Source: Lysobacter sp. (GTDB lineage Bacteria; Pseudomonadota; Gammaproteobacteria; Xanthomonadales; Xanthomonadaceae). Taken from it: 64,000 nt of DNA. Numbering within the stretch: position 1 is the first letter of the stretch; each line of letters begins with the position of its first letter. The stretch spans positions 62,001 through 126,000 of the forward strand of contig DAHUXS010000011.1 of NCBI GenBank assembly GCA_027306995.1. Reading direction: 5' to 3'. Under the pieces are notes generated by a model. That model was not told the origin of the DNA and ran no database searches. It worked only from the letters and a program-made list of their open reading frames with translations. Shown here one piece after another: positions 42,701 to 51,145 of this stretch. Both the position numbers and the translations under genes were made by a program.

Positions 42701-44233
42701 GGCCATGACTTGTCCGACACTGTTGTGGGCCCAAGAGGTCGAAGCGACGATGGTGTTGGCGTTATCGAGGACTGTACGGGACAACGGCACGCGGAGCGCG
42801 GTGTTCCAGGTTGTATTCGTCGTGCGCTGGGTGCTTTTTCCTTGTGCTTCGATTTTTTGCGTCAGCAGTCCAGTACTGCTGTACGTTGTCGCAGTAGTTG
42901 TGTTGTTGAAGTCGATGCTTGTTGCGGGATAGCCATTCGCATCGAATGTCAGAGACGAATAACCCTGACCACAATTAGGTCCGCAAGGACCACTAGCGGC
43001 ATTGACGTGCATGGAACCGCTAGGGATGGCAAATCCATAGGTGGTCTGCACTCCCAGAGGAAAGGTCACGGTGCTCGTGCCGTTGGCGGCGTAGCTGACC
43101 TGGTTGATATTCACGCCCCCCGCCAGACGAGACAGGGTCGCACGCCCTTGGTTGTCATAGCCGATATCCGCCAGGCGCGTGCCTGTCTCGTCAAACAGGC
43201 CAGTCAAGGCGTGCGGAAGATTGGTATTAGAGGTCAGCGTGCTTTCGTTATAGACGTACTGACGATATTGGGTATCCGGGTAGGTAACTTTGACCAGATT
43301 GCCATTAGCGTCGTACCCATAACTTACCCCGTTACCGTCAGGCTGTGTAACAGAGGAAAGATTGCTCTGAGCGTTGTAAGCGAAACTAAACTGGCGGCCA
43401 TGCGGATCTGTAACATAAATCAACAAGCCTGCCTTCGGTGCGATAGAAGCCGGAGTCGATGCTGTGCTATAGGCCAGCGTAGTGATCTGACCATTAAGAT
43501 CAGTGATAGATGTAAGGTTTCCTACAGCGTCATAACTTTCTACCTCGCTGGTGGAGGCGTTGGTATATGACCAACCAATAAAATTTCCTGAGGCATCATT
43601 GACCTGTGAGAGCGCATCCGAGACATCAAGGTCGGGGATCCAAGCTCCGCCTGAGGCCGTGAAGTAGTACTGGCGGCCATCGGGTCGGAAAACTGTTGCA
43701 ATCTGCCCATACGAAAGCACGCTGCGATCAAAAACATGCCGCCAATGGGCGCCGATATGCGTCGAGGCTGTTGATGCATCGCTGTTGTAATAGCGGCGAA
43801 AAACCAAAGACCCTACAGTTAGGTCCGTATCCTCACGATACTCATTACCTGTCCCGAAATTGATTGGATCGCCCACACAATGGCATTGGGTGCCCGTATT
43901 CTTTCCAGGCGCATACGAATAAGCAGTGCCATAGAGAGAACCGGATCCGCCACATGTTCCGTATAGCGAATAGTTGGCAAAAACCCCCGTCTGTGTGCCA
44001 TTAGCAGGATAGGTTACGTTCAAGTAACAGCCAGGAAAAGCTCCTGGATACAATGCATGATAATCGGACCACGAGTGTTGCATGGCTGCACTAGGCGTAT
44101 CTTCCTGCCATGCAGAAAATTTGTCATGAAACGGGGCGCCATAGTAGGCGGTAACCGTACTGTTACCCCTAATGGGTAATAGCATGACAAAAGAGACTAC
44201 AAACAAGACAACGTGTACGATCCCCTTTCTCAT
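39731..44233 (-). CDS. Exported RHS/YD-repeat polymorphic toxin with predicted nuclease tip
   Basis: 1500 residues. Sec signal MRKGIVHVVLFVVSFVMLLP then a DUF6531-like entry (DPINFGTGNEYREDTDLTVG), about 25 YD repeats (forms such as YDAAGNLT, YDALNRL, YDANGNT), and the RHS closing motif DPIGLAGGASTYGYVGGNPI near 1297-1315. The variable C-terminus (about 1330-1500) ends in a domain with HH at 1419-1420 (AWHHIVEQ), IHNTENLVRLP (N1442) and IHNQISGFYSS (H1454), a His-Asn-His order like HNH/ENDO VII nucleases. There is no PAAR or type VI motif. Low GC, directly followed by two immunity-type genes. ATG 44233 has AAGGA upstream. Confidence 0.9.
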   Translation of the reverse strand: MRKGIVHVVLFVVSFVMLLPIRGNSTVTAYYGAPFHDKFSAWQEDTPSAAMQHSWSDYHALYPGAFPGCYLNVTYPANGTQTGVFANYSLYGTCGGSGSLYGTAYSYAPGKNTGTQCHCVGDPINFGTGNEYREDTDLTVGSLVFRRYYNSDASTASTHIGAHWRHVFDRSVLSYGQIATVFRPDGRQYYFTASGGAWIPDLDVSDALSQVNDASGNFIGWSYTNASTSEVESYDAVGNLTSITDLNGQITTLAYSTASTPASIAPKAGLLIYVTDPHGRQFSFAYNAQSNLSSVTQPDGNGVSYGYDANGNLVKVTYPDTQYRQYVYNESTLTSNTNLPHALTGLFDETGTRLADIGYDNQGRATLSRLAGGVNINQVSYAANGTSTVTFPLGVQTTYGFAIPSGSMHVNAASGPCGPNCGQGYSSLTFDANGYPATSIDFNNTTTATTYSSTGLLTQKIEAQGKSTQRTTNTTWNTALRVPLSRTVLDNANTIVASTSWAHNSVGQVMARCEIDPSVSAAMSYTCGSSTNAPTGVRQWTSTYCTSVNGTQCPLVGLLLSVRGPRTDANSVTTYSYYLSDDPTCASTPQGTCSHRKGDLWTTTNALGQVTETLAYDGAGRVLSVKDPNGIITDYTYTARGWLASKTVRGDGTSANPSRSTRIEYWPTGLVSFVYQPDNSFTAFTYDAAHRLTDVYDNAGNKVHYTLDNAGNRTKEDTSDPNGTLTRTLSRVYNQLGQLQQSLTANNHATTYVYDANGNTTGVSDALGHATGNAYDPLGRLIQTLQDTTGINAGTQFTYDANDHLTQAVDPKGLTTTYGYNGLGDLTQLTSPDTGATSYTYDAAGNRLTQTDARGVTSNYAYDALNRLVAVSYSDSSYNQSYTYDAVQGVCQAGEQTAKGLLTGTQAKGATAQYCYDRWGQLVRKVQTVGSLTQVTRYAYDTYGRMQGLTYPDGGVVDYVRNTLGQITEVGYTPAIGSRSVIVTSVTYAPFGPSTGWNYGNGRTLSRTLTLDYRPNAIQDSQSGGLSYAYGFDAAGNLGALMDGTQTTSLGKFVYDGMNRLTQQQNGAGSPLYTWSYDATGNRTQAQSINSGTQAYTYDTGSHHLIQLAATTRTYDAVGNTTDMGNGKGYSYGPDSRMSAVLIAGVATMQYAYDARGQQVSRTNGSATSMFAYDEAGHWLGEYDSAGAAKQQVIWLDDMPVGVITTTSGIPTLAYIEPDHLGTPRAVIDPTRNVAIWGWPLTSEAFGNVQPDQDPDGDGVLFGFNMRFPGQRYDANTGLNQNWNRDYEAASGRYSQSDPIGLAGGASTYGYVGGNPINAIDPQGLFFTTVDAYCMQDPSGCADMFRDMTHGAAQVQRNLGNECAAQGLDAVSDVFEAAAPILPLLQVGSLAKDVAGRGYQSFSAFKRAEGAAGEGLAWHHIVEQTPRNVQRFGAEAIHNTENLVRLPHGQGTIHNQISGFYSSRQPFTGGQTVRQWLSNQSYEQQATFGRNIIQQFGGAP

Positions 44234-44234
44234 T

Positions 44235-44790
44235 TCAACATTCCTTATGACCTGCGTACGTAATTTGTAGCCAGTTATGCGGTGAGTCCGATTGGGATGT
44301 TATCTGTTTCCAGTCAGCTCCATCGGATGCTGGCGGGCGTCTTGTAGCGATACGCACTGTGCGCCGGTGTTCGTTGTAGAACTGGTGCCAGGGTTGCCCG
44401 GTGCGTTGAACGCAGGACCGATGGCCGCATCGCGCAGCCAACGCATCACCATGGCCGAGGTGAACTCGGTTCCGTTGTCGGAACGTACGAACGCCGGCCT
44501 GCCGTAGAGACGCATCAACCTCGACAGGGTCAGGATCACGTCCTGTTAGCGCAGGCTGGCCCCAACTCGTTCGCCAGACATTCGCGAGTGTTCTCGGATT
44601 CCAGGTCCTTCAGGCAACGTGCCTCCGGTACGTCCAGGCCGCCGAACTTGTTGCACCAATCGGTAAACGTCTGGACAGGGATGTTGTGCATCCGGTACAG
44701 GCCTTGATCGTCATCGCATCAGTCTCAGCTTCGCGCAGGATCAAGATCATCTGCTCGTCAGTGAAGCGCTTCTTTATGAAGTTCTCCTTG
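44235..44790 (-). mobile_element. Decayed IS3-family insertion sequence
   Basis: Read leftwards, 44787-44536 is an orfA remnant: KKRFTDEQMILILREAETDA with the start codon changed to ATA (44775-44777), a frameshift, then TFTDWCNKFGGLDVPEARCLKDLE. From 44539 an orfB remnant has RPAFVRSDNGTEFTSAMVM and AFNAPGNPW, fused after a deletion to FYNEHRRTVR, the normal end of IS3 OrfB, again with a frameshift. The OrfB N-terminus and catalytic middle are gone. It lies immediately upstream of the RHS gene and is not functional. Terminal inverted repeats are not identified. Confidence 0.85.
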
Positions 44791-44852
44791 ACTTTAGGGT
44801 AGAGAGCTCCCCTTCACAATGGCTACGCGTTTCGTCTCAGGAAACAGCTACA

Positions 44853-44873
44853 ATATGCTGCGATGCAGCATAT
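44853..44873. promoter_or_regulatory. Palindrome upstream of hrpA
   Basis: ATATGCTG and CAGCATAT form a perfect 8-bp inverted repeat with a 5-base spacer (CGATG). It lies in the 245-bp stretch between the IS remnant and hrpA that otherwise has no gene. An operator or the remnant of an element end is possible. Confidence 0.3.
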
Positions 44874-44888
44874 AACTTCGCGGTTACG

Positions 44889-44906
44889 TTATCTGTCTGG
44901 GCACGG
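44889..44906 (+). repeat. Right copy of imperfect direct repeat bracketing the RHS island
   Basis: TTATCTGTCTGGGCACGG, the partner of 38555-38572. It lies 129 bp before the hrpA start. The matched pair is 6.3 kb apart and encloses the two immunity-type genes, the RHS gene and the IS remnant. Confidence 0.4.
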
Positions 44907-45034
44907 CGAGTATGTATGTAAAGGCATGGGCTTCGAATAGCGTTGTTTCGGCTTGAGTCACGGCGTGACATCCCGATATCGAAGCGCAATGCGAGACAAT
45001 AGGAAATCGCCCAGTTTTTTGTTGAAATCGATCG

Positions 45035-48000
45035 TTGTCAAACACCGAATCCTCCCCACGATCCGAGCTGAGCCAAGCCCGGCGCGCCATTGATGGCGCG
45101 TCGACCCGCGATCGTGGCCGCCTGTTGGGACTGCTGGCGAAATGGCAGGCGAAACCGAACGATGCCGCCCTGCGGGATGCCTTCACCGCGAAATTGCAGG
45201 CATCGGTTTCCGTGCGTGAGGCGCGTGCCGCGCAATTGCCGGTGGCGACGCTCAATGCCGACCTGCCGATCGCCGCGCACGGCGACGACATTGTCGAGTT
45301 GATCCGCAAACACCAGGTCGTTGTGATCGCCGGCGAAACCGGTTCCGGCAAGACCACGCAACTGCCGAAGCTGTGCCTGCTGGCCGGGCGCGGGCAGGCG
45401 GGAATGATCGGCTGCACCCAGCCACGCCGCATCGCCGCGCGTTCGGTGGCGCGCCGCGTTGCCGAGGAATTGCAGGTGCCGATGGGCGGCGCGGTCGGTT
45501 ACCAGGTGCGCTTCAACGACCAGGTCGGCGACAGCACCGCGATCAAGTTCATGACCGATGGCATCCTGCTGGCGGAAATCCATTCCGATCGCTGGTTGTC
45601 GAAGTACGACACCATCATCATCGACGAGGCGCACGAACGCAGCCTCAACATCGATTTCCTGCTTGGCTATCTCAGGCAACTGCTGCCGAAGCGGCCCGAC
45701 CTGAAACTGATCGTCACTTCCGCGACCATCGACACCGGGCGTTTCGCCGCACATTTCGGCGGCGCACCCGTGGTGGAAGTGGAAGGGCGCACCTATCCCG
45801 TCGAGATTCGCCATCGTCCATTGGAAGGCGGAGGAGAGGATAGTGGTGAACGCACGGTACTCGATGGCATCGTCGCCGCCTGCGACGAAATCACCCGCGA
45901 GAATCCACTCGGCGACACCTTGATCTTCCTGCCAGGCGAACGCGAGATCCGCGACGCGCACCAGGCGCTGGAACGGCGCAAATACCGCAGCACCGAAGTG
46001 GTGCCGCTGTACGCGCGGCTGTCGGCGAAGGACCAGGACAAGGTGTTCCAGCCGGGCCCGAAGCGCCGCATCGTGCTCGCGACCAACGTCGCCGAAACCT
46101 CGCTGACGGTGCCGCGCATCCGCTATGTGGTCGATCCCGGTTTTGCGCGCGTCAAACGCTACAGTCCGCGCCAGAAACTCGATCGCCTGCATATCGAGGC
46201 GATCTCGCAGGCCAGCGCCAACCAGCGCGCGGGTCGTTGCGGCCGCGTTGCCGATGGCGTTTGCATCCGTCTCTATTCGGAGGCCGATTCCGCCGCGCGC
46301 GCCGAGTTCACCGATTCGGAAATCCGTCGCTCGGCACTGGCCGGTGTGATCCTGCGCATGTTGAGCATCGGGTTGGGCGAGATTGAACAGTTCCCGTTCC
46401 TCGAACCCCCCGATCCGCGCGCGATCGCCGACGGCTGGCAGCAACTGACCGAACTCGGGGCGATCGACGCCAATCGCAAGCTGACCGCGATCGGCAAGCA
46501 GATGGCGCGGTTGCCGGTGGACGTGAAGCTGTCGCGCATGCTGATCGCCGCGCACAAGCATGGCTGTCTGCACGAAATGCTGGCGATCGCCAGTTTCCTC
46601 GGCATCCAGGATCCGCGCGAACGTCCTGCGGATGCGCGGGCCGCCGCCGACACCGCGCACGCGCAATTCGCCGATCCGAAATCGGAATTCGCTGGCATCT
46701 GGAACCTGTGGGATGCCTATCGTGTCGCCCACGAGGAGATGAGCCAGTCGCAGTTGCGCAAGTGGGCGGAGAAACATTTCCTCGGCTTCCTGCGCCTGCG
46801 CGAATGGCGCGAACTGCATCGCCAGTTGAAATTGCAGTGCGCGGAATTGGGTTGGGAGAGTGATCGCGCTCGCGAGCCATTGGCTCGCGCGATCACGAGC
46901 GCCCGGCCAGGGATGGCCGGGCAGGACGAGTCGAAGGTGATGGAGTCTCGCCAAGGACGGCACAAGGATGGCGCGGCAATGCGGTATGCGGCGCTCCACC
47001 GCGCGCTGATCGCGGGGCTGCCGACCCAGATCGGCCATCTTGGCGAGCGTGGCGTCTACGAAGGCCCGCGCGGCCGGCGGTTCCAGCTGTTCCCGGGCTC
47101 CGTGTTGGCGAAGAAGCCAGCGCCGTGGCTGCTGTCGGCGACCTTGCTCGATACCGAAAAGGTCTGGGCGATCACCAACGCGGCGATCGAACCGGATTGG
47201 GCGATCGCCGAACTGCCGCACCTGCTGGCACGCCGCCACCACGATCCGCACTGGTCGCGTTCGCAGGGCCGTGTGCTTGGCAGCGAACAGATCAGTCTGT
47301 TCGGCCTGGTGCTGGCGCCGAAGAAGCCAGTGCACTACGGCGCGTTGTATCCGGAGGAATCGCGTGCGATCTTCGTGCGCGATGCCTTGGTGGCCGGCGA
47401 GATCAACACCCGCAGCGGCTTCCTCGCCCGCAACCTGCGCACGCTGGAACTGGCCAAGGAAGAGGAGGCCAAGCAGCGTCGCGCAGGATTGGTGGTCGAT
47501 GAGGACTGGCAAGCGCGCTGGTACCTCGATCGCCTGCCGTCGCACGTCCACAACGCGCAGGCGCTGGACGCGTGGTGGAAGTCGCTGTCGAAGGACGCGC
47601 AGGCTGCGCTGGAATGGTCGCGCGACGATCTGCTGGTCGCCGACGAAACCGATGCCGCGCGTTTCCCGCCGTATCTGGCGATCGGCGATGTGCGGCTGGC
47701 GGTGCGCTACCGCTTCGAACCCGGCGCGGTCGACGATGGCATGACGCTGGCGGTGCCACTGCACCTACTCAACGCGCTGGATGAGGCGAAGCTGTCGTGG
47801 CTGGCGCCCGGCTTTGTGCAGGACAAGGCGACGGCGTTGATTAAGTCGTTGCCGAAGATCCTGCGCCGCAATTTCGTGCCGGCGCCGGATTTCGGCCGTG
47901 CCTTTGCCGAAGCACATCGCGAACCGGAGGCGGATGCATTCGTCTCGACATTGGCGCGTTTCCTCAAGCGCTTGTCGGGCGTCGAGGTCTCTGCCATCGA

Positions 48001-49030
48001 TTTCGATGAGGCGGGCATCGAGCCGCACCTGCGCATGAACCTGCAGCTTCAGGACGAATCCGGGAAAAACGTGATCGCCAGTTCGCGCGATCTTGCCGAT
48101 TTGCGGGCGAAGTTCGGTGCACGCGCGCAACGCGCGTTCGCCGGCCGGGCCGCGAAGGATCTTGCGCGCGTCGGCCTGACCGCTTTCCCGGACGTGGCGA
48201 TTCCCGTGCAGATCACCGGGGATGGTGGCATCCCTGCATTCCCGGCCCTGCACGACGACAGCGACACCGTCTCGCTGCACGTGCATGCCCAGCGCGAGGT
48301 CGCCGAACGCCACCATGTCGAAGGCGTGCGTCGATTGTTGCGGCTGGCATTGGCCGACAAGCTGAAGCAGGCGCGCCGGCAGCTGCCGGTGCAGGCCAAG
48401 ACGGCATTGCTCTATGCGGCGATCGAGTCGGCGTCGCCACGCCCGGGCACGAAAACCACCGAAAGCGATCGCCTGCGCGAGGACCTGGTCGATGGTGCGT
48501 TCGCCGCGCTGGCGAGCGATGACCTGGTCGCGATCCGCGATGCCGGCGCTTTTGCCGCGCGACGTGACGCCATCGGCAAGACCCTGTTCGCCGAAGCGAT
48601 GCGACGCTTGCAGCAGGCCGAGGCCATCCTGTCGCTGATCGCGGACATCCGCGCCAAGCTGGAATCGAAGTTGATGGGCTGGGCCAGCGGCAACCTCGAC
48701 GACATGCGCGCCCATCTCGAATCGTTGGCGCGTCCCGGATTCCTGCGCGAAGTCCCGGCCGAAGCCTTGTCGGAATATCCGCGCTGGCTCAAGGCGTTGT
48801 CGCTGCGGGCCGAGCGTGCGCTACGCGATCCCGCCAAGGACCAGGCGCGCATGCTCGAACTCAAGCCTTTCGCCGATGCGCTGGCTGCTGCCAATCCCGT
48901 CGATGCAACCGCGCAGTCATTGCGCTGGGAACTGGAGGAGTTGCGCGTCGCCACCTACGCCCAGGAGCTCGGCGTGAGGGGTGGCGTATCCGCCAAGAAA
49001 CTCGCAGGTCGTATCGCCGGCCTGAGGTAA
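45035..49030 (+). CDS. hrpA: ATP-dependent RNA helicase HrpA
   Basis: 1331-residue DEAH-box helicase that resolves stalled or colliding ribosomes and processes mRNA. Walker A GETGSGKTTQ is at about 100, DEAH in IIIDEAHERSLNIDF, TSATIDT, and the motif VI run QRAGRCGRV; the HA2, OB and DUF3418 regions follow to the end GRIAGL. Length is normal (E. coli 1300). An in-frame stop at 45023-45025 leaves TTG 45035 as the first start; no ATG or GTG follows in the conserved N-terminus. The start lies right after the accessory island, so the original 5' end may have been replaced. Confidence 0.95.
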   Translation: MSNTESSPRSELSQARRAIDGASTRDRGRLLGLLAKWQAKPNDAALRDAFTAKLQASVSVREARAAQLPVATLNADLPIAAHGDDIVELIRKHQVVVIAGETGSGKTTQLPKLCLLAGRGQAGMIGCTQPRRIAARSVARRVAEELQVPMGGAVGYQVRFNDQVGDSTAIKFMTDGILLAEIHSDRWLSKYDTIIIDEAHERSLNIDFLLGYLRQLLPKRPDLKLIVTSATIDTGRFAAHFGGAPVVEVEGRTYPVEIRHRPLEGGGEDSGERTVLDGIVAACDEITRENPLGDTLIFLPGEREIRDAHQALERRKYRSTEVVPLYARLSAKDQDKVFQPGPKRRIVLATNVAETSLTVPRIRYVVDPGFARVKRYSPRQKLDRLHIEAISQASANQRAGRCGRVADGVCIRLYSEADSAARAEFTDSEIRRSALAGVILRMLSIGLGEIEQFPFLEPPDPRAIADGWQQLTELGAIDANRKLTAIGKQMARLPVDVKLSRMLIAAHKHGCLHEMLAIASFLGIQDPRERPADARAAADTAHAQFADPKSEFAGIWNLWDAYRVAHEEMSQSQLRKWAEKHFLGFLRLREWRELHRQLKLQCAELGWESDRAREPLARAITSARPGMAGQDESKVMESRQGRHKDGAAMRYAALHRALIAGLPTQIGHLGERGVYEGPRGRRFQLFPGSVLAKKPAPWLLSATLLDTEKVWAITNAAIEPDWAIAELPHLLARRHHDPHWSRSQGRVLGSEQISLFGLVLAPKKPVHYGALYPEESRAIFVRDALVAGEINTRSGFLARNLRTLELAKEEEAKQRRAGLVVDEDWQARWYLDRLPSHVHNAQALDAWWKSLSKDAQAALEWSRDDLLVADETDAARFPPYLAIGDVRLAVRYRFEPGAVDDGMTLAVPLHLLNALDEAKLSWLAPGFVQDKATALIKSLPKILRRNFVPAPDFGRAFAEAHREPEADAFVSTLARFLKRLSGVEVSAIDFDEAGIEPHLRMNLQLQDESGKNVIASSRDLADLRAKFGARAQRAFAGRAAKDLARVGLTAFPDVAIPVQITGDGGIPAFPALHDDSDTVSLHVHAQREVAERHHVEGVRRLLRLALADKLKQARRQLPVQAKTALLYAAIESASPRPGTKTTESDRLREDLVDGAFAALASDDLVAIRDAGAFAARRDAIGKTLFAEAMRRLQQAEAILSLIADIRAKLESKLMGWASGNLDDMRAHLESLARPGFLREVPAEALSEYPRWLKALSLRAERALRDPAKDQARMLELKPFADALAAANPVDATAQSLRWELEELRVATYAQELGVRGGVSAKKLAGRIAGLR

Positions 49031-49042
49031 CGTAGCGAGACG

Positions 49043-51145
49043 ATGTCCATCTCTTCTGCCGCCACTGCCGTCGTGTTGAACCATGCCTTGCTGGCGGGGT
49101 TGCCGGCGGAGCGTGCGCAGGCGTTGCATTCGGCGCTGGCGGAGGCATCGGTTCCGTCGTGGTTGCCGCAGGCGCTCGATGCATTGGCCGCGCTCGGTGC
49201 CGATGCCGATACCGCGATCGCCGCAACGATCGGCGCCAGTGGCGCCGCGCTCCCGGAGAGCGAACGCGGCGCACTGGCGGAACTGATCGAGGGCCAGTCG
49301 GCGGAGCGCCAGGTCTTGGCCTTACACGGCCAGTCTGCCGGCGGCAGCAATCCCGAGGGCCTGCGCCGCCTGTTACTGGCGATGACGCGCGACCTGCGCG
49401 TGGTGCCGATCCTGCTGGCGACGCGCCTGGCCGAACTGCGCGCGCTCGCCGATCGTCACGACGATGCCACGTTGGCGCTGGCACGCGCTGTGCGCGACAT
49501 CCATGCGCCACTGGCCAATCGCCTCGGCGTGTGGCAGCTGAAGTGGGAGTTGGAGGATCTGGCCTTCCGTGTGCTGTCACCCGACGATTACCGCCGTGTC
49601 GCCGGCCTGGTCGACGAACGCCGGCGCGAACGCGAGCACGACATCAACACGGCGAAGAAGGGGCTGGAAACCTCGCTGCAGGAACACGCCATCAAGGCGA
49701 CCGTCAGCGGTCGGCCCAAGCACATCTACAGCATCTGGCGGAAGATGGAACGCAAGTCGCTGCCGTTCGAGGCCTTGCACGATCTGCGCGCGCTGCGGGT
49801 GATGGTCGACAGCGTCGCCGATTGCTATGCCGCGCTCGGTGTCGCACATGCGCTGTGGCCGCCGGTGCCGGGGGAATTCGACGACTACATCGCCCGTCCC
49901 AAGCACAACGACTATCGCTCGTTGCACACCGCGGTGGTCGGTCCTGCCGGGAAGGTCTTCGAGATCCAGTTCCGCACCCATGAAATGCATCGCAGCGCCG
50001 AGCTCGGTGTTGCCGCGCATTGGCGCTACAAGGAAGGCGGGCCGTCCGACAGCGCGCTGGAACGACGCGTGGTGTGGATGCGCCAGCTGCTCGACGTGCA
50101 GACGCAGGGCGGCGATGCCGCACTGGCCGAGGAATTCGACAGCGAGCTGGTTGAGGACCGCATCTATGCGTTGACGCCGCGCGGCGAGGTGGTCGACCTG
50201 CCGACCGGTTCGACGCCACTGGATTTCGCCTATCGCCTGCATACCGAACTTGGACACCGCTGCCGCGGTGCGCGCGTCGATGGCCGCATCGTGCCGCTCG
50301 ACACGCCACTCGCCACGGGCCAGCGCGTCGAGATCATCGCCGGCAAGGAAGCGACGCCACGTCGCGACTGGCTGCTGCCGGGCAATCGCTATCTCGTCAA
50401 TGCGCGCTCGCGCGACAAGGTGCGGGCGTGGTTCCGTAAGCTCGATCGCGCGCGCAACGTGCAGGTCGGACGCGAAATGCTCGAGCGCGAACTCAAGCGC
50501 TACGGCCGCGCCCGCAGTCCGCTCGAGCCGGTGCTGGATCGATTCCAGCAGGTCAACAGCGTCGACGAGTTGTACATGCGGGTGGCGCTCGGCGAAATCG
50601 GCCCGACGCAGGTCCTGCGGGCGATCACCGATGCTGAACGCAGCGAACCGGAAGAGAGCGAGCCGACGACGATCCGCAGTAGTCGCGAGTCCGCGCCGGT
50701 GCCGTCGAATCGCCTGCGCATCGGTGGCCTCGAGAATCTCGTTTCGCAGATCGCGCGCTGCTGCCAGCCGGTGCCGGGCGAGCCGGCCGTCGGCTATCTC
50801 ACCCGCGAGCATCAGGTGAGCGTGCATCGCGCCGATTGCCCCACGCTGTTGCGCATGGCCGAGCGCGCACCGGATCGGGTGGTCGATGTCGAATGGGGTC
50901 GCCACGAGACCCAGCGCGTGGCACTGGTGGTGGAGGGCGAGGATCGTCCGCTGCTGGCGCGCGACATCGTCAACGTGGTGGCGCAGGCCGGTTGCGCGAT
51001 GGACACGCTGGAAATGCATATGTCGAAACAGGGCGTGCAGGCGCGAATGCAGGTGCGCGTGCGCGACGTTGACCAGTTGGCGCAGCTCACCGATGCATTG
51101 CTGGCGCTGCGTGGCGTGCGTGCGGCGCGGAGGCCGCGGTCCTGA
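49043..51145 (+). CDS. relA: GTP pyrophosphokinase RelA
   Basis: 700-residue stringent-response enzyme. The N-terminal hydrolase region lacks the HD motif (no His-Asp pair; reads VPSWLPQALDALAALG), so it is a synthetase only, as in RelA rather than SpoT. The synthetase part has SGRPKHIYSIWRKM and ARPKHNDYRSLHTAVVG with EIQFRTHEMHRSAELGVAAHW. TGS (YALTPRGEVVDLPTGSTPLDFAY), the Cys-rich CCQPVPGEP zinc-finger region and a C-terminal ACT domain follow. The stop overlaps the next start (TGATG). Confidence 0.95.
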   Translation: MSISSAATAVVLNHALLAGLPAERAQALHSALAEASVPSWLPQALDALAALGADADTAIAATIGASGAALPESERGALAELIEGQSAERQVLALHGQSAGGSNPEGLRRLLLAMTRDLRVVPILLATRLAELRALADRHDDATLALARAVRDIHAPLANRLGVWQLKWELEDLAFRVLSPDDYRRVAGLVDERRREREHDINTAKKGLETSLQEHAIKATVSGRPKHIYSIWRKMERKSLPFEALHDLRALRVMVDSVADCYAALGVAHALWPPVPGEFDDYIARPKHNDYRSLHTAVVGPAGKVFEIQFRTHEMHRSAELGVAAHWRYKEGGPSDSALERRVVWMRQLLDVQTQGGDAALAEEFDSELVEDRIYALTPRGEVVDLPTGSTPLDFAYRLHTELGHRCRGARVDGRIVPLDTPLATGQRVEIIAGKEATPRRDWLLPGNRYLVNARSRDKVRAWFRKLDRARNVQVGREMLERELKRYGRARSPLEPVLDRFQQVNSVDELYMRVALGEIGPTQVLRAITDAERSEPEESEPTTIRSSRESAPVPSNRLRIGGLENLVSQIARCCQPVPGEPAVGYLTREHQVSVHRADCPTLLRMAERAPDRVVDVEWGRHETQRVALVVEGEDRPLLARDIVNVVAQAGCAMDTLEMHMSKQGVQARMQVRVRDVDQLAQLTDALLALRGVRAARRPRS

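Noticed and set aside
42578-43570. A 330-codon plus-strand frame within the RHS gene
   Set aside because: It is the antisense of YD repeats, whose internal periodicity keeps other frames open. It has no start context.
39731-44233. CRISPR-like or tandem DNA repeats in the RHS region
   Set aside because: The repeats are protein-level YD repeats inside one reading frame, not short spaced DNA repeats.
38362-45034. tRNA gene as island attachment site
   Set aside because: No tRNA-like sequence (T-arm GTTCGA box with CCA end) was seen at either edge of the island.
44884-45432. 182-codon minus-strand frame over the hrpA 5' end
   Set aside because: Antisense to the hrpA start, with no domain. It only reflects open frames in this composition.
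45038-47764. A 908-codon minus-strand open frame inside hrpA
   Set aside because: It is antisense to conserved helicase motifs and has no recognisable domain. The same GC-bias effect explains it.
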